The position numbers and the translations under genes are program-made. This document shows, piece after piece, positions 57,306 through 64,000 of a stretch of DNA of 64,000 nucleotides. The first letter of the stretch is position 1. Each line of letters begins with the position of its first letter. This stretch comes from Rubrivivax sp. Lineage in GTDB: Bacteria; Pseudomonadota; Gammaproteobacteria; Burkholderiales; Burkholderiaceae_C. The notes beneath the pieces are model-generated. The model had not been told where the DNA came from, made no database searches, and saw only the letters and a program-made list of their open reading frames with translations. The stretch spans positions 1 through 64,000 of the forward strand of contig JAJTDM010000048.1 in the NCBI GenBank assembly GCA_021300575.1, given 5' to 3'.

Positions 57306-57329
57306 AAAGTTGAGCAATCCAGTAGGAAT
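57306..57329 (+). promoter_or_regulatory. possible IscR-binding site / promoter region of the isc operon
   Basis: AAAGTTGAGCAATCCAGTAG followed by GAAT has the spacing of a type 1 IscR site (two half-sites GA-x-AGT around an AT-rich centre) but with several mismatches. It lies 107 bp upstream of iscR, where autoregulation is expected from the family. Confidence 0.4.
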
Positions 57330-57436
57330 CGACGGTCTCTAAAGAAGTTCGCGGCCGTTGAAGACGATCTGGTCTTCAGGATGACCTGAAACGTTCTTCA
57401 TCTACACATCGCCGCCAGGCGGACAGGAGTTCCCCA

Positions 57437-57973
57437 ATGCGTCTGACCACCAAAGGCCGATTCGCCGTCACCGCGATGATCGACCTCGCATTGCGCTCTC
57501 ACAACGGGCCGGTGGCGCTGGCCGCCATCAGCCAGAGGCAACAGATTTCCCTGTCCTACCTGGAGCAGTTGTTCGGCAAGCTTCGCCGACACGAACTGGT
57601 GGAAAGCACCCGTGGCCCCGGTGGCGGCTATTCCCTGGGCCGTTCGATGGCCGACATCACGGTGGCTGACATCATCGTGGCCGTGGACGAACCCATCGAC
57701 GCGACCGGCTGCGGTGGCAAGGAGCACTGCATGGGCGAAGACACGGGCAAGTGCATGACGCATGACCTGTGGTCCAGCCTGAACACCAAGATGATCGAGT
57801 TCCTCGATTCCATCAGCCTGAAGAAGCTGGTTGACGAGCAGATGGCCAAGGGCATCTCCATCGAGGAGGCTCCCGTCAAGAGGGCGATCTCCTCGCAGCC
57901 CGTGGTCAAGCCCATCAAGGTCACGGCCCCCAATTCCGTGTTCGCCCTGGGCAACGCCTTCATGATGAAGTGA
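57437..57973 (+). CDS. iscR: Fe-S cluster assembly transcriptional regulator IscR
   Basis: A 178-residue Rrf2-family winged-helix regulator (MRLTTKGRFAVTAMIDLAL, then recognition helix ISLSYLEQLFGKLRRHELV and wing RGPGGGYSLGR). Three cysteines for the [2Fe-2S] cluster are at residues 92, 98 and 106, with His109 nearby as the expected fourth ligand. In its cluster-bound form IscR represses its own operon. It heads the iscRSUA-hscBA-fdx cluster. Confidence 0.97.
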   Translation: MRLTTKGRFAVTAMIDLALRSHNGPVALAAISQRQQISLSYLEQLFGKLRRHELVESTRGPGGGYSLGRSMADITVADIIVAVDEPIDATGCGGKEHCMGEDTGKCMTHDLWSSLNTKMIEFLDSISLKKLVDEQMAKGISIEEAPVKRAISSQPVVKPIKVTAPNSVFALGNAFMMK

Positions 57974-58035
57974 TCCTGCGGCGTGCCGGTCTCGCCCGGT
58001 GGCCGATCCTGTTGTCCTGACAAGACTTGTCGAAC

Positions 58036-59250
58036 ATGACCCCCCATTTCCCGATCTACATGGATTACGGCGCCACGACACCCGTGGACTCTCGCGTCGT
58101 CGACGTCATGGTGCCCTGGTTGCGCGAGCACTTCGGCAACCCCGCTTCCCGCAGCCATGCGTGGGGGTGGGAGGCCGAGGAGGCAGTGGAGAAGGCACGT
58201 GCTGATGTGGCCGATTTGATCAAGGCCGATCCGCGCGAGATCGTCTGGACCTCCGGTGCCACCGAGAGCATCAACCTGGCCATCAAGGGCGCTGCGCACT
58301 TCTACGCCTCTCGCGGCAAACACCTCATCACGGTGAAGACCGAGCACAAGGCCGTGCTGGACACCATGCGCGAGCTGGAGCGTCAGGGTTTCGAGGTGAC
58401 CTACCTGGATGTGCAGGAGGACGGACTGCTGGACCTGGACCGCTTCCGCGACGCCTTGCGTCCTGACACCATCTTGGCGGCGGTCATGCTCGTGAACAAC
58501 GAGATTGGCGTCATCCAGGACATTCCAGCCATTGGCGCGATGTGCCGGGAGCGCGGCGTCATCCTGCACGTGGATGCCGCCCAGGCCACTGGAAAGGTCG
58601 CCATCGACATGGGCAGCTTGCCCGTGGACCTGATGAGCCTGGCTTCGCACAAGACCTACGGGCCCAAGGGAATCGGTGCGCTGTACGTCCGGCGCAAGCC
58701 CCGCGTTCGCCTGGAAGCTCAGATGCATGGCGGCGGCCACGAGCGCGGTATGCGTTCGGGCACGCTGCCCACCCACCAGTGCGTGGGCATGGGCGAGGCC
58801 TTCAAGATCGCCCGCCAGGAGATGGGCACCGAGAGCGAGCGTGTGCGCATGCTCCAGCAGCGCCTCATGGTGGGCATTTCCCAGATCGATCAGGTGTTCA
58901 TCAACGGGCACCTTGAGAAGCGCGTGCCCCACAACGTCAACGCCTCCTTCAACTACGTGGAGGGCGAATCGCTCATCATGGGTATCAAGGGGCTGGCTGT
59001 GTCCTCGGGCTCTGCATGCACCTCCGCGAGTCTGGAACCCAGTTACGTGCTGCGGGCGCTGGGGCGCAGCGACGAACTGGCGCATTCCAGCCTTCGGATG
59101 ACGATCGGCCGGTTCACCACAGAGGCTGACATCGACTACGCCGTCTCTACGCTGCAGGACCGCGTGGCCAAGCTGCGCGAACTCTCCCCGCTGTGGGACA
59201 TGTACCGCGACGGCATCGACCTGAGCACCATCCAGTGGACGGCGCACTGA
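58036..59250 (+). CDS. iscS: cysteine desulfurase IscS
   Basis: A 404-residue PLP enzyme supplying sulfur for Fe-S clusters and tRNA thiolation. With the start at the ATG at 58036 ([18 protein letters not shown]) the PLP lysine is Lys206 ([12 protein letters not shown]) and the catalytic cysteine Cys328 ([15 protein letters not shown]), the same numbering as E. coli IscS, which supports this start over the TTG at 58027. Confidence 0.98.
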   Translation: MTPHFPIYMDYGATTPVDSRVVDVMVPWLREHFGNPASRSHAWGWEAEEAVEKARADVADLIKADPREIVWTSGATESINLAIKGAAHFYASRGKHLITVKTEHKAVLDTMRELERQGFEVTYLDVQEDGLLDLDRFRDALRPDTILAAVMLVNNEIGVIQDIPAIGAMCRERGVILHVDAAQATGKVAIDMGSLPVDLMSLASHKTYGPKGIGALYVRRKPRVRLEAQMHGGGHERGMRSGTLPTHQCVGMGEAFKIARQEMGTESERVRMLQQRLMVGISQIDQVFINGHLEKRVPHNVNASFNYVEGESLIMGIKGLAVSSGSACTSASLEPSYVLRALGRSDELAHSSLRMTIGRFTTEADIDYAVSTLQDRVAKLRELSPLWDMYRDGIDLSTIQWTAH

Positions 59251-59290
59251 GCGCCTTCAAGCGCGAACAACAGACATTCGAGGTAACGAC

Positions 59291-59707
59291 ATGGCATACA
59301 GCGACAAGGTCATCGACCATTACGAGAATCCCCGTAACGTGGGTGGCTTCGACAAGGGTGACGACAGCGTGGGCACCGGCATGGTGGGCGCGCCGGCCTG
59401 TGGTGACGTCATGAAACTGCAGATCAAGGTGAACCCCGATACCGGGCTCATCGAGGATGCCCGGTTCAAGACCTATGGTTGCGGCTCGGCCATTGCCTCG
59501 AGCTCCCTGGTGACAGAGTGGGTCAAAGGCAAAACGCTGGACCAGGCGTTGACCATCAAGAACACGCAGATTGCCCAGGAACTTGCGCTGCCCCCGGTGA
59601 AGATTCACTGCTCCATCCTGGCCGAAGACGCCATCAAGGCAGCTGTCAGCGACTACAAGGCCAAGCACGCCGAGGCGTCGCCGTCTGCGGTCGAACAGAC
59701 CCATTGA
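59291..59707 (+). CDS. iscU: Fe-S cluster scaffold protein IscU
   Basis: A 138-residue scaffold on which [2Fe-2S] clusters are built. The three conserved cysteines are present (Cys37 in GAPACGDV, one in [13 protein letters not shown], one in KIHCSIL), as is the LPPVK motif recognised by HscA. It lies 40 bp after iscS. About ten residues longer than E. coli IscU at the C-terminus. Confidence 0.98.
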   Translation: MAYSDKVIDHYENPRNVGGFDKGDDSVGTGMVGAPACGDVMKLQIKVNPDTGLIEDARFKTYGCGSAIASSSLVTEWVKGKTLDQALTIKNTQIAQELALPPVKIHCSILAEDAIKAAVSDYKAKHAEASPSAVEQTH

Positions 59708-59714
59708 GGCTCTG

Positions 59715-60038
59715 ATGGCCGTCACCCTGACCGAAGCCGCTGCGCGGCACGTGACCCGTTACCTGGCGCGCCGGGGCAAAGGCGTCGGCGTGCGGTTGGG
59801 CATCAAGACCACGGGCTGTTCCGGGCTGGCCTACAAGCTCGAATACGCCGACGACGTGGCCCCCGAGGATGTGATCTTTGAAGAGCTCGGCGTAAAAGTG
59901 CTGGTAGACCCCAAAAGCCTGCCTTATATCGATGGCACCGAACTGGACTTCGTTCGCGAGGGGCTCAACGAAGGTTTCAAGTTCCACAACCCGCGCGAGA
60001 AGGACCGCTGCGGCTGCGGGGAGTCGTTCCGCGTCTGA
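59715..60038 (+). CDS. iscA: iron-sulfur cluster assembly protein IscA
   Basis: A 107-residue A-type carrier with the conserved cysteines in [11 protein letters not shown] and the C-terminal DRCGCGESF. IscA carries iron or [4Fe-4S] clusters to targets. It starts 7 bp after iscU. Confidence 0.96.
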   Translation: MAVTLTEAAARHVTRYLARRGKGVGVRLGIKTTGCSGLAYKLEYADDVAPEDVIFEELGVKVLVDPKSLPYIDGTELDFVREGLNEGFKFHNPREKDRCGCGESFRV

Positions 60039-60157
60039 CGCGCACGGCCCTGTTCCTCTCAGGCGCGGCAAGGCCGCGCCTTTGCTTTCGATCCCTGGAT
60101 GCAGCATCCCTCCACCTTCGCCACCCCGCGTGCGGACCTCGAAGAAAGGCGCGCGAG

Positions 60158-60676
60158 ATGAAGCTCGACGATGACGACTTCACGCTGTTCGGGCTGGCTC
60201 CCAGGTTCGGCATCGATCGCCAGGAGGTGGACGTCCGCTGGCGCGCCTTGCAGGCCCAGGTGCACCCTGACCGGTTCGCTGCAGAAGGCGGGTCCGCGCA
60301 ACGCCAGGCCATGCAGTGGGCGGTGCGGGTGAACGAGGCCCACCGCCGCCTGCGCGATCCCCTGGCCCGTGCGGCCTATCTGTGCGAACTGCGCGGGGCG
60401 CCCATCGACGCGGACCGTCACACCGCCATGCCTGCGTCGTTCCTGATGCAGCAGATGGCGTGGCGCGAGGCGCTGGAAGAGGCGGGCAGTGCAGACCAGG
60501 TGGAAGCCCTTGACCTGGAGGTGGGCCGGCAGGAGAAGGCCCTGCAGGCGGAACTGGCACGCCATCTGGACGAAAGTCTGGACCTCGAAGCGGCAGTGGG
60601 CGCCGTCAGGTCGCTGATGTTCCTGGACCGATTCCGCGCCGACATCCAGCGCAGGATGGAGGCCCTGGAGTCCTGA
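60158..60676 (+). CDS. hscB: Fe-S co-chaperone HscB
   Basis: A 172-residue J-domain co-chaperone with the HPD motif (QVHPDRFAAEG) and the C-terminal three-helix IscU-binding domain. It delivers IscU to HscA and stimulates its ATPase. Separated from iscA by 119 bp and from hscA by 75 bp on the same strand. Confidence 0.96.
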   Translation: MKLDDDDFTLFGLAPRFGIDRQEVDVRWRALQAQVHPDRFAAEGGSAQRQAMQWAVRVNEAHRRLRDPLARAAYLCELRGAPIDADRHTAMPASFLMQQMAWREALEEAGSADQVEALDLEVGRQEKALQAELARHLDESLDLEAAVGAVRSLMFLDRFRADIQRRMEALES

Positions 60677-60751
60677 ACCCCGGCGCTGATGTGTGGGGCT
60701 GGCCGTTGCAGTCGGCCTTGTCCTGTCCAGCCCTTATCCCGAACCAGCAGC

Positions 60752-62608
60752 ATGGCATTGCTACAGATTTCCGAACCCGGCGCCTCGCCTGATCCGCACC
60801 AACGGCGTATTGCCGTGGGCATTGACCTGGGCACCACGCATTCCCTGGTGGCTGCGGTGCGCAACGGCGTGGCCGAGTGCCTGCCGGACGGGCAGGGCAG
60901 GGTGATCCTGCCGTCCGTGGTGCGCTACCTGGAGGGCGGCCGTCGTCAGATCGGGCATGAAGCCAGGGCGGCCCAGACCGAGGATCCGCAGAACACCATT
61001 GCCTCCGTCAAGCGGCTCATGGGCCGTGGCCTGAAGGACGTGCCGGGTCATGAACAGTCCCCCTACCGCTTTGTGGACCAGCCCGGCATGGTGGCGCTGG
61101 ACACGCGCGAGGGCGTGAAAACGCCGGTGGAGGTGTCCGCAGAGATTCTGGCGGTGCTGCGCCAGCGGGCCGAAGACACCTTTGATGACGAGTTGTTCGG
61201 TGCCGTCATCACGGTGCCAGCCTACTTCGACGATGCGCAGCGGCAGGCCACCAAGGATGCGGCGCAACTGGCGGGGCTGAACGTGCTCAGGCTCATCAAC
61301 GAGCCGACGGCCGCCGCGGTGGCCTATGGCCTGGAGAACGGCAGCGAAGGCCTGTACGCCATCTACGACCTGGGTGGGGGCACTTTCGACATCTCCTTGC
61401 TGCGACTGTCGCGCGGGGTATTCGAGGTGGTGGCCACGGGAGGCGACGCCGCGCTCGGCGGGGACGACTTCGACGAGGCCCTGGCCCTTTGGGCCTTGCA
61501 GAAGGCTGGGGTCTGCGCACCTGATGCCCGTACGCGCCGGTCCGTGCTGGTGGCCGCCCGGCAGGCCAAGGAAGCCTTGACCGATGAAGTGCAGGTGGAC
61601 GTGAGCTTCCAGGTGGATGCCGTCACCCATGAACTCCCGGTGAGTCGAGAGGCGTTCGAAGAACTGACCCGGGGTCTGTTGGACCGCACCATGAGCAGCG
61701 TCAGGCGCGTGCTGCGCGATGCCCGGGTGACGGTGGACGAGGTGCAGGGGGTGGTGCTGGTGGGGGGCTCCACCCGCATGCCTGCGGTTCGCCAAGCGGT
61801 CGCGGCTTGCTTCGGCCAGGACCCCCTGACCAATGTCAACCCCGACGAGGTGGTGGCGGTGGGGGCCGCTTTGCAGGCCCACGCCCTGGCGGGCCATTCA
61901 CGCGATGGCGATCTGCTGCTGCTGGACGTCATCCCTCTGTCGCTGGGCCTGGAAACGATGGGAGGCCTGACCGAGCGCATCATCGAGCGCAACACCACCA
62001 TCCCCGTGGCCAAGGCCCAGGAGTTCACCACTTATCAGGACGGCCAGACCGCCATGGCCCTGCACGTGGTGCAGGGCGAGCGCGAACTGGTGGCCGATTG
62101 CCGCAGCCTGGCGCGGTTCGAACTGCGGGGGATCCCGCCCATGGCGGCCGGGGCGGCCAGAATCCGGGTGACCTTCCAGGTGGATGCCGACGGTCTCTTG
62201 AGCGTGTCTGCCCAGGAAACGCATTCGGGGGTGCAGGCTTCGGTGACGGTCAAACCCAGCTACGGACTGGCCGACGACGAGGTGGCGCGCATGCTGCGTG
62301 AAGGGTTTGCCCATGCTGAGGAAGATGTCGCAGCCCGTCGGCTACGCGAGGCGCGGGTGGAGGCGCAGCGCATGGTGCTGGCCACACGAGCGGCGCTTGC
62401 CGCCGATGGCGAATTGCTCTCGGACCAGGAGCGTGCCGACATCCTGACCCTGGTCGCCCAGACCGAGCTTGAGGCTGCAGGCGAGGACCACGTCGCCATG
62501 GATGCGGCGGTGGAGCGACTGGCCACCGGGACCGAGGCCTTTGCGGCAGCCCGGATGAACCGCGGCATCCGGGCTGCGCTGGCCGGTCGAAGAGTAGAGG
62601 ACGTCTGA
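60752..62608 (+). CDS. hscA: Fe-S chaperone HscA (Hsc66)
   Basis: A 618-residue specialised Hsp70. The ATG at 60752 gives the short N-terminus before [17 protein letters not shown]. Other Hsp70 signatures follow: [48 protein letters not shown], and a substrate domain ending in a helical lid. It promotes cluster release from IscU with HscB. Confidence 0.97.
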   Translation: MALLQISEPGASPDPHQRRIAVGIDLGTTHSLVAAVRNGVAECLPDGQGRVILPSVVRYLEGGRRQIGHEARAAQTEDPQNTIASVKRLMGRGLKDVPGHEQSPYRFVDQPGMVALDTREGVKTPVEVSAEILAVLRQRAEDTFDDELFGAVITVPAYFDDAQRQATKDAAQLAGLNVLRLINEPTAAAVAYGLENGSEGLYAIYDLGGGTFDISLLRLSRGVFEVVATGGDAALGGDDFDEALALWALQKAGVCAPDARTRRSVLVAARQAKEALTDEVQVDVSFQVDAVTHELPVSREAFEELTRGLLDRTMSSVRRVLRDARVTVDEVQGVVLVGGSTRMPAVRQAVAACFGQDPLTNVNPDEVVAVGAALQAHALAGHSRDGDLLLLDVIPLSLGLETMGGLTERIIERNTTIPVAKAQEFTTYQDGQTAMALHVVQGERELVADCRSLARFELRGIPPMAAGAARIRVTFQVDADGLLSVSAQETHSGVQASVTVKPSYGLADDEVARMLREGFAHAEEDVAARRLREARVEAQRMVLATRAALAADGELLSDQERADILTLVAQTELEAAGEDHVAMDAAVERLATGTEAFAAARMNRGIRAALAGRRVEDV

Positions 62609-62611
62609 CCC

Positions 62612-62950
62612 ATGCCCGTGATACGCATCCTTCCCCATGCCGATTACTGCCCCGAAGGGGCTACCGTGGAGGCGCCTCGCGGCACCTCCGTGTGCGAGGC
62701 CTTGCTAGACCATGGCATTGAAATTGAGCACGCCTGCGAGATGAGTTGCGCGTGCACCACTTGCCACGTGGTGGTCAAGGAAGGTTTCGAAACCCTGGGT
62801 GAACCAGACGAGACCGAGGAGGACCTGCTGGACCGCGCCTGGGGCCTGACCCCCACGTCACGCCTGTCCTGCCAGGCCATCCTGTCCGACCGCGATGTCA
62901 CGATCGAGATTCCGAAATACTCGATCAACCACGCGCGCGAGAAGCATTGA
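62612..62950 (+). CDS. fdx: ISC-type [2Fe-2S] ferredoxin
   Basis: A 112-residue adrenodoxin-like ferredoxin. Cluster ligands are in [15 protein letters not shown] (C-x5-C-x2-C) and the later SRLSCQAIL. It supplies electrons for cluster assembly. The stop overlaps the TTG start of tsaD, and it starts 3 bp after hscA. Confidence 0.97.
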   Translation: MPVIRILPHADYCPEGATVEAPRGTSVCEALLDHGIEIEHACEMSCACTTCHVVVKEGFETLGEPDETEEDLLDRAWGLTPTSRLSCQAILSDRDVTIEIPKYSINHAREKH

Positions 62951-63996
62951 AGATCCTCGGCGTCGAATCCTCCTGCGACGAGACCGGCGTTGCGCTGGTG
63001 GAGTTCGCTGGCCGGGCGATGCCGCGCCTGCTCGCGCACGCGCTGCACAGCCAGGCCGACATGCACGAAGCCTACGGCGGGGTGGTGCCGGAACTGGCGT
63101 CGCGTGATCACATCCGCCGGGTCATCCCCTTGACCCGGCAGGTGTTGGAAGAGGCCGGCGTGCACCGCCGCGAGATCGACCTGGTCGCTTTCACACAGGG
63201 CCCCGGTCTGGCGGGCGCCTTGCTCGTGGGCGCGGGCTTTGCTGCGGCGCTGGGCCAGGCACTGGGACGACCCACGTTGCCGGTTCACCACCTGGAGGGC
63301 CATTTGCTGTCGCCCTTCCTGTCCGCAGACCCGCCGGCGTTTCCCTTCGTCGCGCTGCTGGTCTCGGGCGGGCACACGCAGTTGATGCGGGTGCAGGCGG
63401 TCGGGCACTATGAACTGCTGGGCGAGACGATCGACGATGCGGCCGGTGAGGCCTTCGACAAGTCGGCCAAGCTGCTGGGCCTGGGCTACCCAGGCGGCCC
63501 GGCCCTGGCGCGCCTGGCTGAACGCGGCCGACCGGACGCTTTCGCCTTGCCCCGTCCCCTGATGCACCAGGGCGGGCTGGACTTCTCATTTGCGGGCCTG
63601 AAGACCGCCGTCATGACCCAGCACCGCAAGCTCGGGCCGGCGCCGGCACCGCAGGCGCTCAGCGATCTGGCGGCCTCCACCCAGGCGGCCATCGTCGACG
63701 TGCTGGTGCACAAGTCCATGGCAGCGCTCAGGCAGACGGGCTTGCGGCGTCTCGTGGTGGCTGGCGGCGTGGGGGCCAATGCCGAATTGCGTGCCCGGCT
63801 TGGTGAGGCCTGCGCCGCGCGCGGGGTGCGGATCCACTACCCGGAACTGAGCCTGTGCACTGACAACGGTGCCATGATCGCCATGGCCGCGGCCATGCGT
63901 CTGCAGGCCGGTCTGGTGGGCGCGCAAGCGGGCGCCGAGGCCCTGGCATCGCGTTCTTTTGAAGTGCGGCCGCGCTGGCCGCTGGAGACCTGCTGA
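62947..63996 (+). CDS. tsaD: tRNA N6-adenosine threonylcarbamoyltransferase TsaD
   Basis: A 349-residue ASKHA-fold protein that, with TsaB and TsaE, adds threonylcarbamoyl to A37 of ANN-decoding tRNAs. The metal-binding histidines are in [11 protein letters not shown], and [17 protein letters not shown] is the conserved N-terminus. The start is TTG at 62947, overlapping the fdx stop by 3 bases (TTGA), since no ATG fits; translation is likely coupled to fdx. It ends just inside the window. Confidence 0.95.
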   Translation: MKILGVESSCDETGVALVEFAGRAMPRLLAHALHSQADMHEAYGGVVPELASRDHIRRVIPLTRQVLEEAGVHRREIDLVAFTQGPGLAGALLVGAGFAAALGQALGRPTLPVHHLEGHLLSPFLSADPPAFPFVALLVSGGHTQLMRVQAVGHYELLGETIDDAAGEAFDKSAKLLGLGYPGGPALARLAERGRPDAFALPRPLMHQGGLDFSFAGLKTAVMTQHRKLGPAPAPQALSDLAASTQAAIVDVLVHKSMAALRQTGLRRLVVAGGVGANAELRARLGEACAARGVRIHYPELSLCTDNGAMIAMAAAMRLQAGLVGAQAGAEALASRSFEVRPRWPLETC

Positions 63997-64000
63997 CATG

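Overview
The window is about 64 kb of GC-rich DNA (roughly two thirds G+C by eye) densely packed with genes in short, often overlapping operons. Gene content and order point to a betaproteobacterium of the order Burkholderiales, most likely Comamonadaceae or a close neighbour: pyrG-kdsA-eno-ftsB, trmJ-cysE, an iscRSUA-hscBA-fdx cluster, an orphan soluble RnfB beside nth, an intracellular PHA depolymerase, a Bug-type periplasmic binding protein, TRAP transporters and a betaproteobacterial Anbu peptidase. No rRNA, tRNA, insertion sequence, prophage or CRISPR array was recognised. This is a chromosomal backbone segment with a few accessory genes.

Layout. 1-7.7 kb: a partial DUF455 ferritin-like gene, gamma carbonic anhydrase, hslO, then on the minus strand pyrG-kdsA-eno-ftsB and pnuC with a nicotinamide riboside kinase. 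7.8-12.8 kb: a complete cobalamin riboswitch followed by btuB-btuF-btuC-btuD; btuC appears damaged near its 5' end. 12.9-18.5 kb: a dipeptide/oligopeptide ABC transporter operon (minus). 18.7-25.1 kb: an M14-type deacylase (plus) and a tightly coupled minus-strand run: nucleotidyltransferase-fold protein, mutS, Anbu, alpha/beta hydrolase. 25.1-31 kb: accessory DNA with a frameshifted SGNH/GDSL lipoprotein, a hydratase plus EamA exporter, a GGDEF remnant, two secreted proteins and a Bug protein. 32-35.7 kb: a YdjM-like membrane protein, an acyl-CoA ligase and a PaiB-like protein. 35.8-40.4 kb: a minus operon suhB, CaiB/BaiF CoA-transferase, thiol dioxygenase, crotonase-fold protein, EamA exporter. 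40.6-45 kb: trmJ-cysE, mog-darP, pmbA. 45.1-48.7 kb: a TRAP transporter split into two convergent units. 48.8-52.3 kb: yqeY, rpsU, a 6S-like RNA, zapA, a ZapB-like gene, nth, rnfB. 52.3-57.2 kb: phaZ, an N-terminally incomplete aspartate/aromatic aminotransferase, uvrB. 57.2-64 kb: the isc cluster running directly into tsaD.

Most notable points: (i) three genes (btuC, the GDSL lipoprotein, the aminotransferase) each seem to lack a short stretch of coding sequence at one point, a pattern that is either real decay or an assembly artefact; (ii) an RNA gene downstream of zapA with a sigma70-like promoter and a closing helix of about 21 bp, read here as 6S RNA; (iii) a gene set that could convert 3-mercaptopropionate or a related thiol acid through its sulfinate and CoA ester; (iv) translational coupling of mutS to an Anbu peptidase and a nucleotidyltransferase-fold protein; (v) recurring 9-bp-period tandem repeats, mostly at gene edges. 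I found no clearly new defence or mobile system; the unusual operon contexts are the best candidates for new biology.
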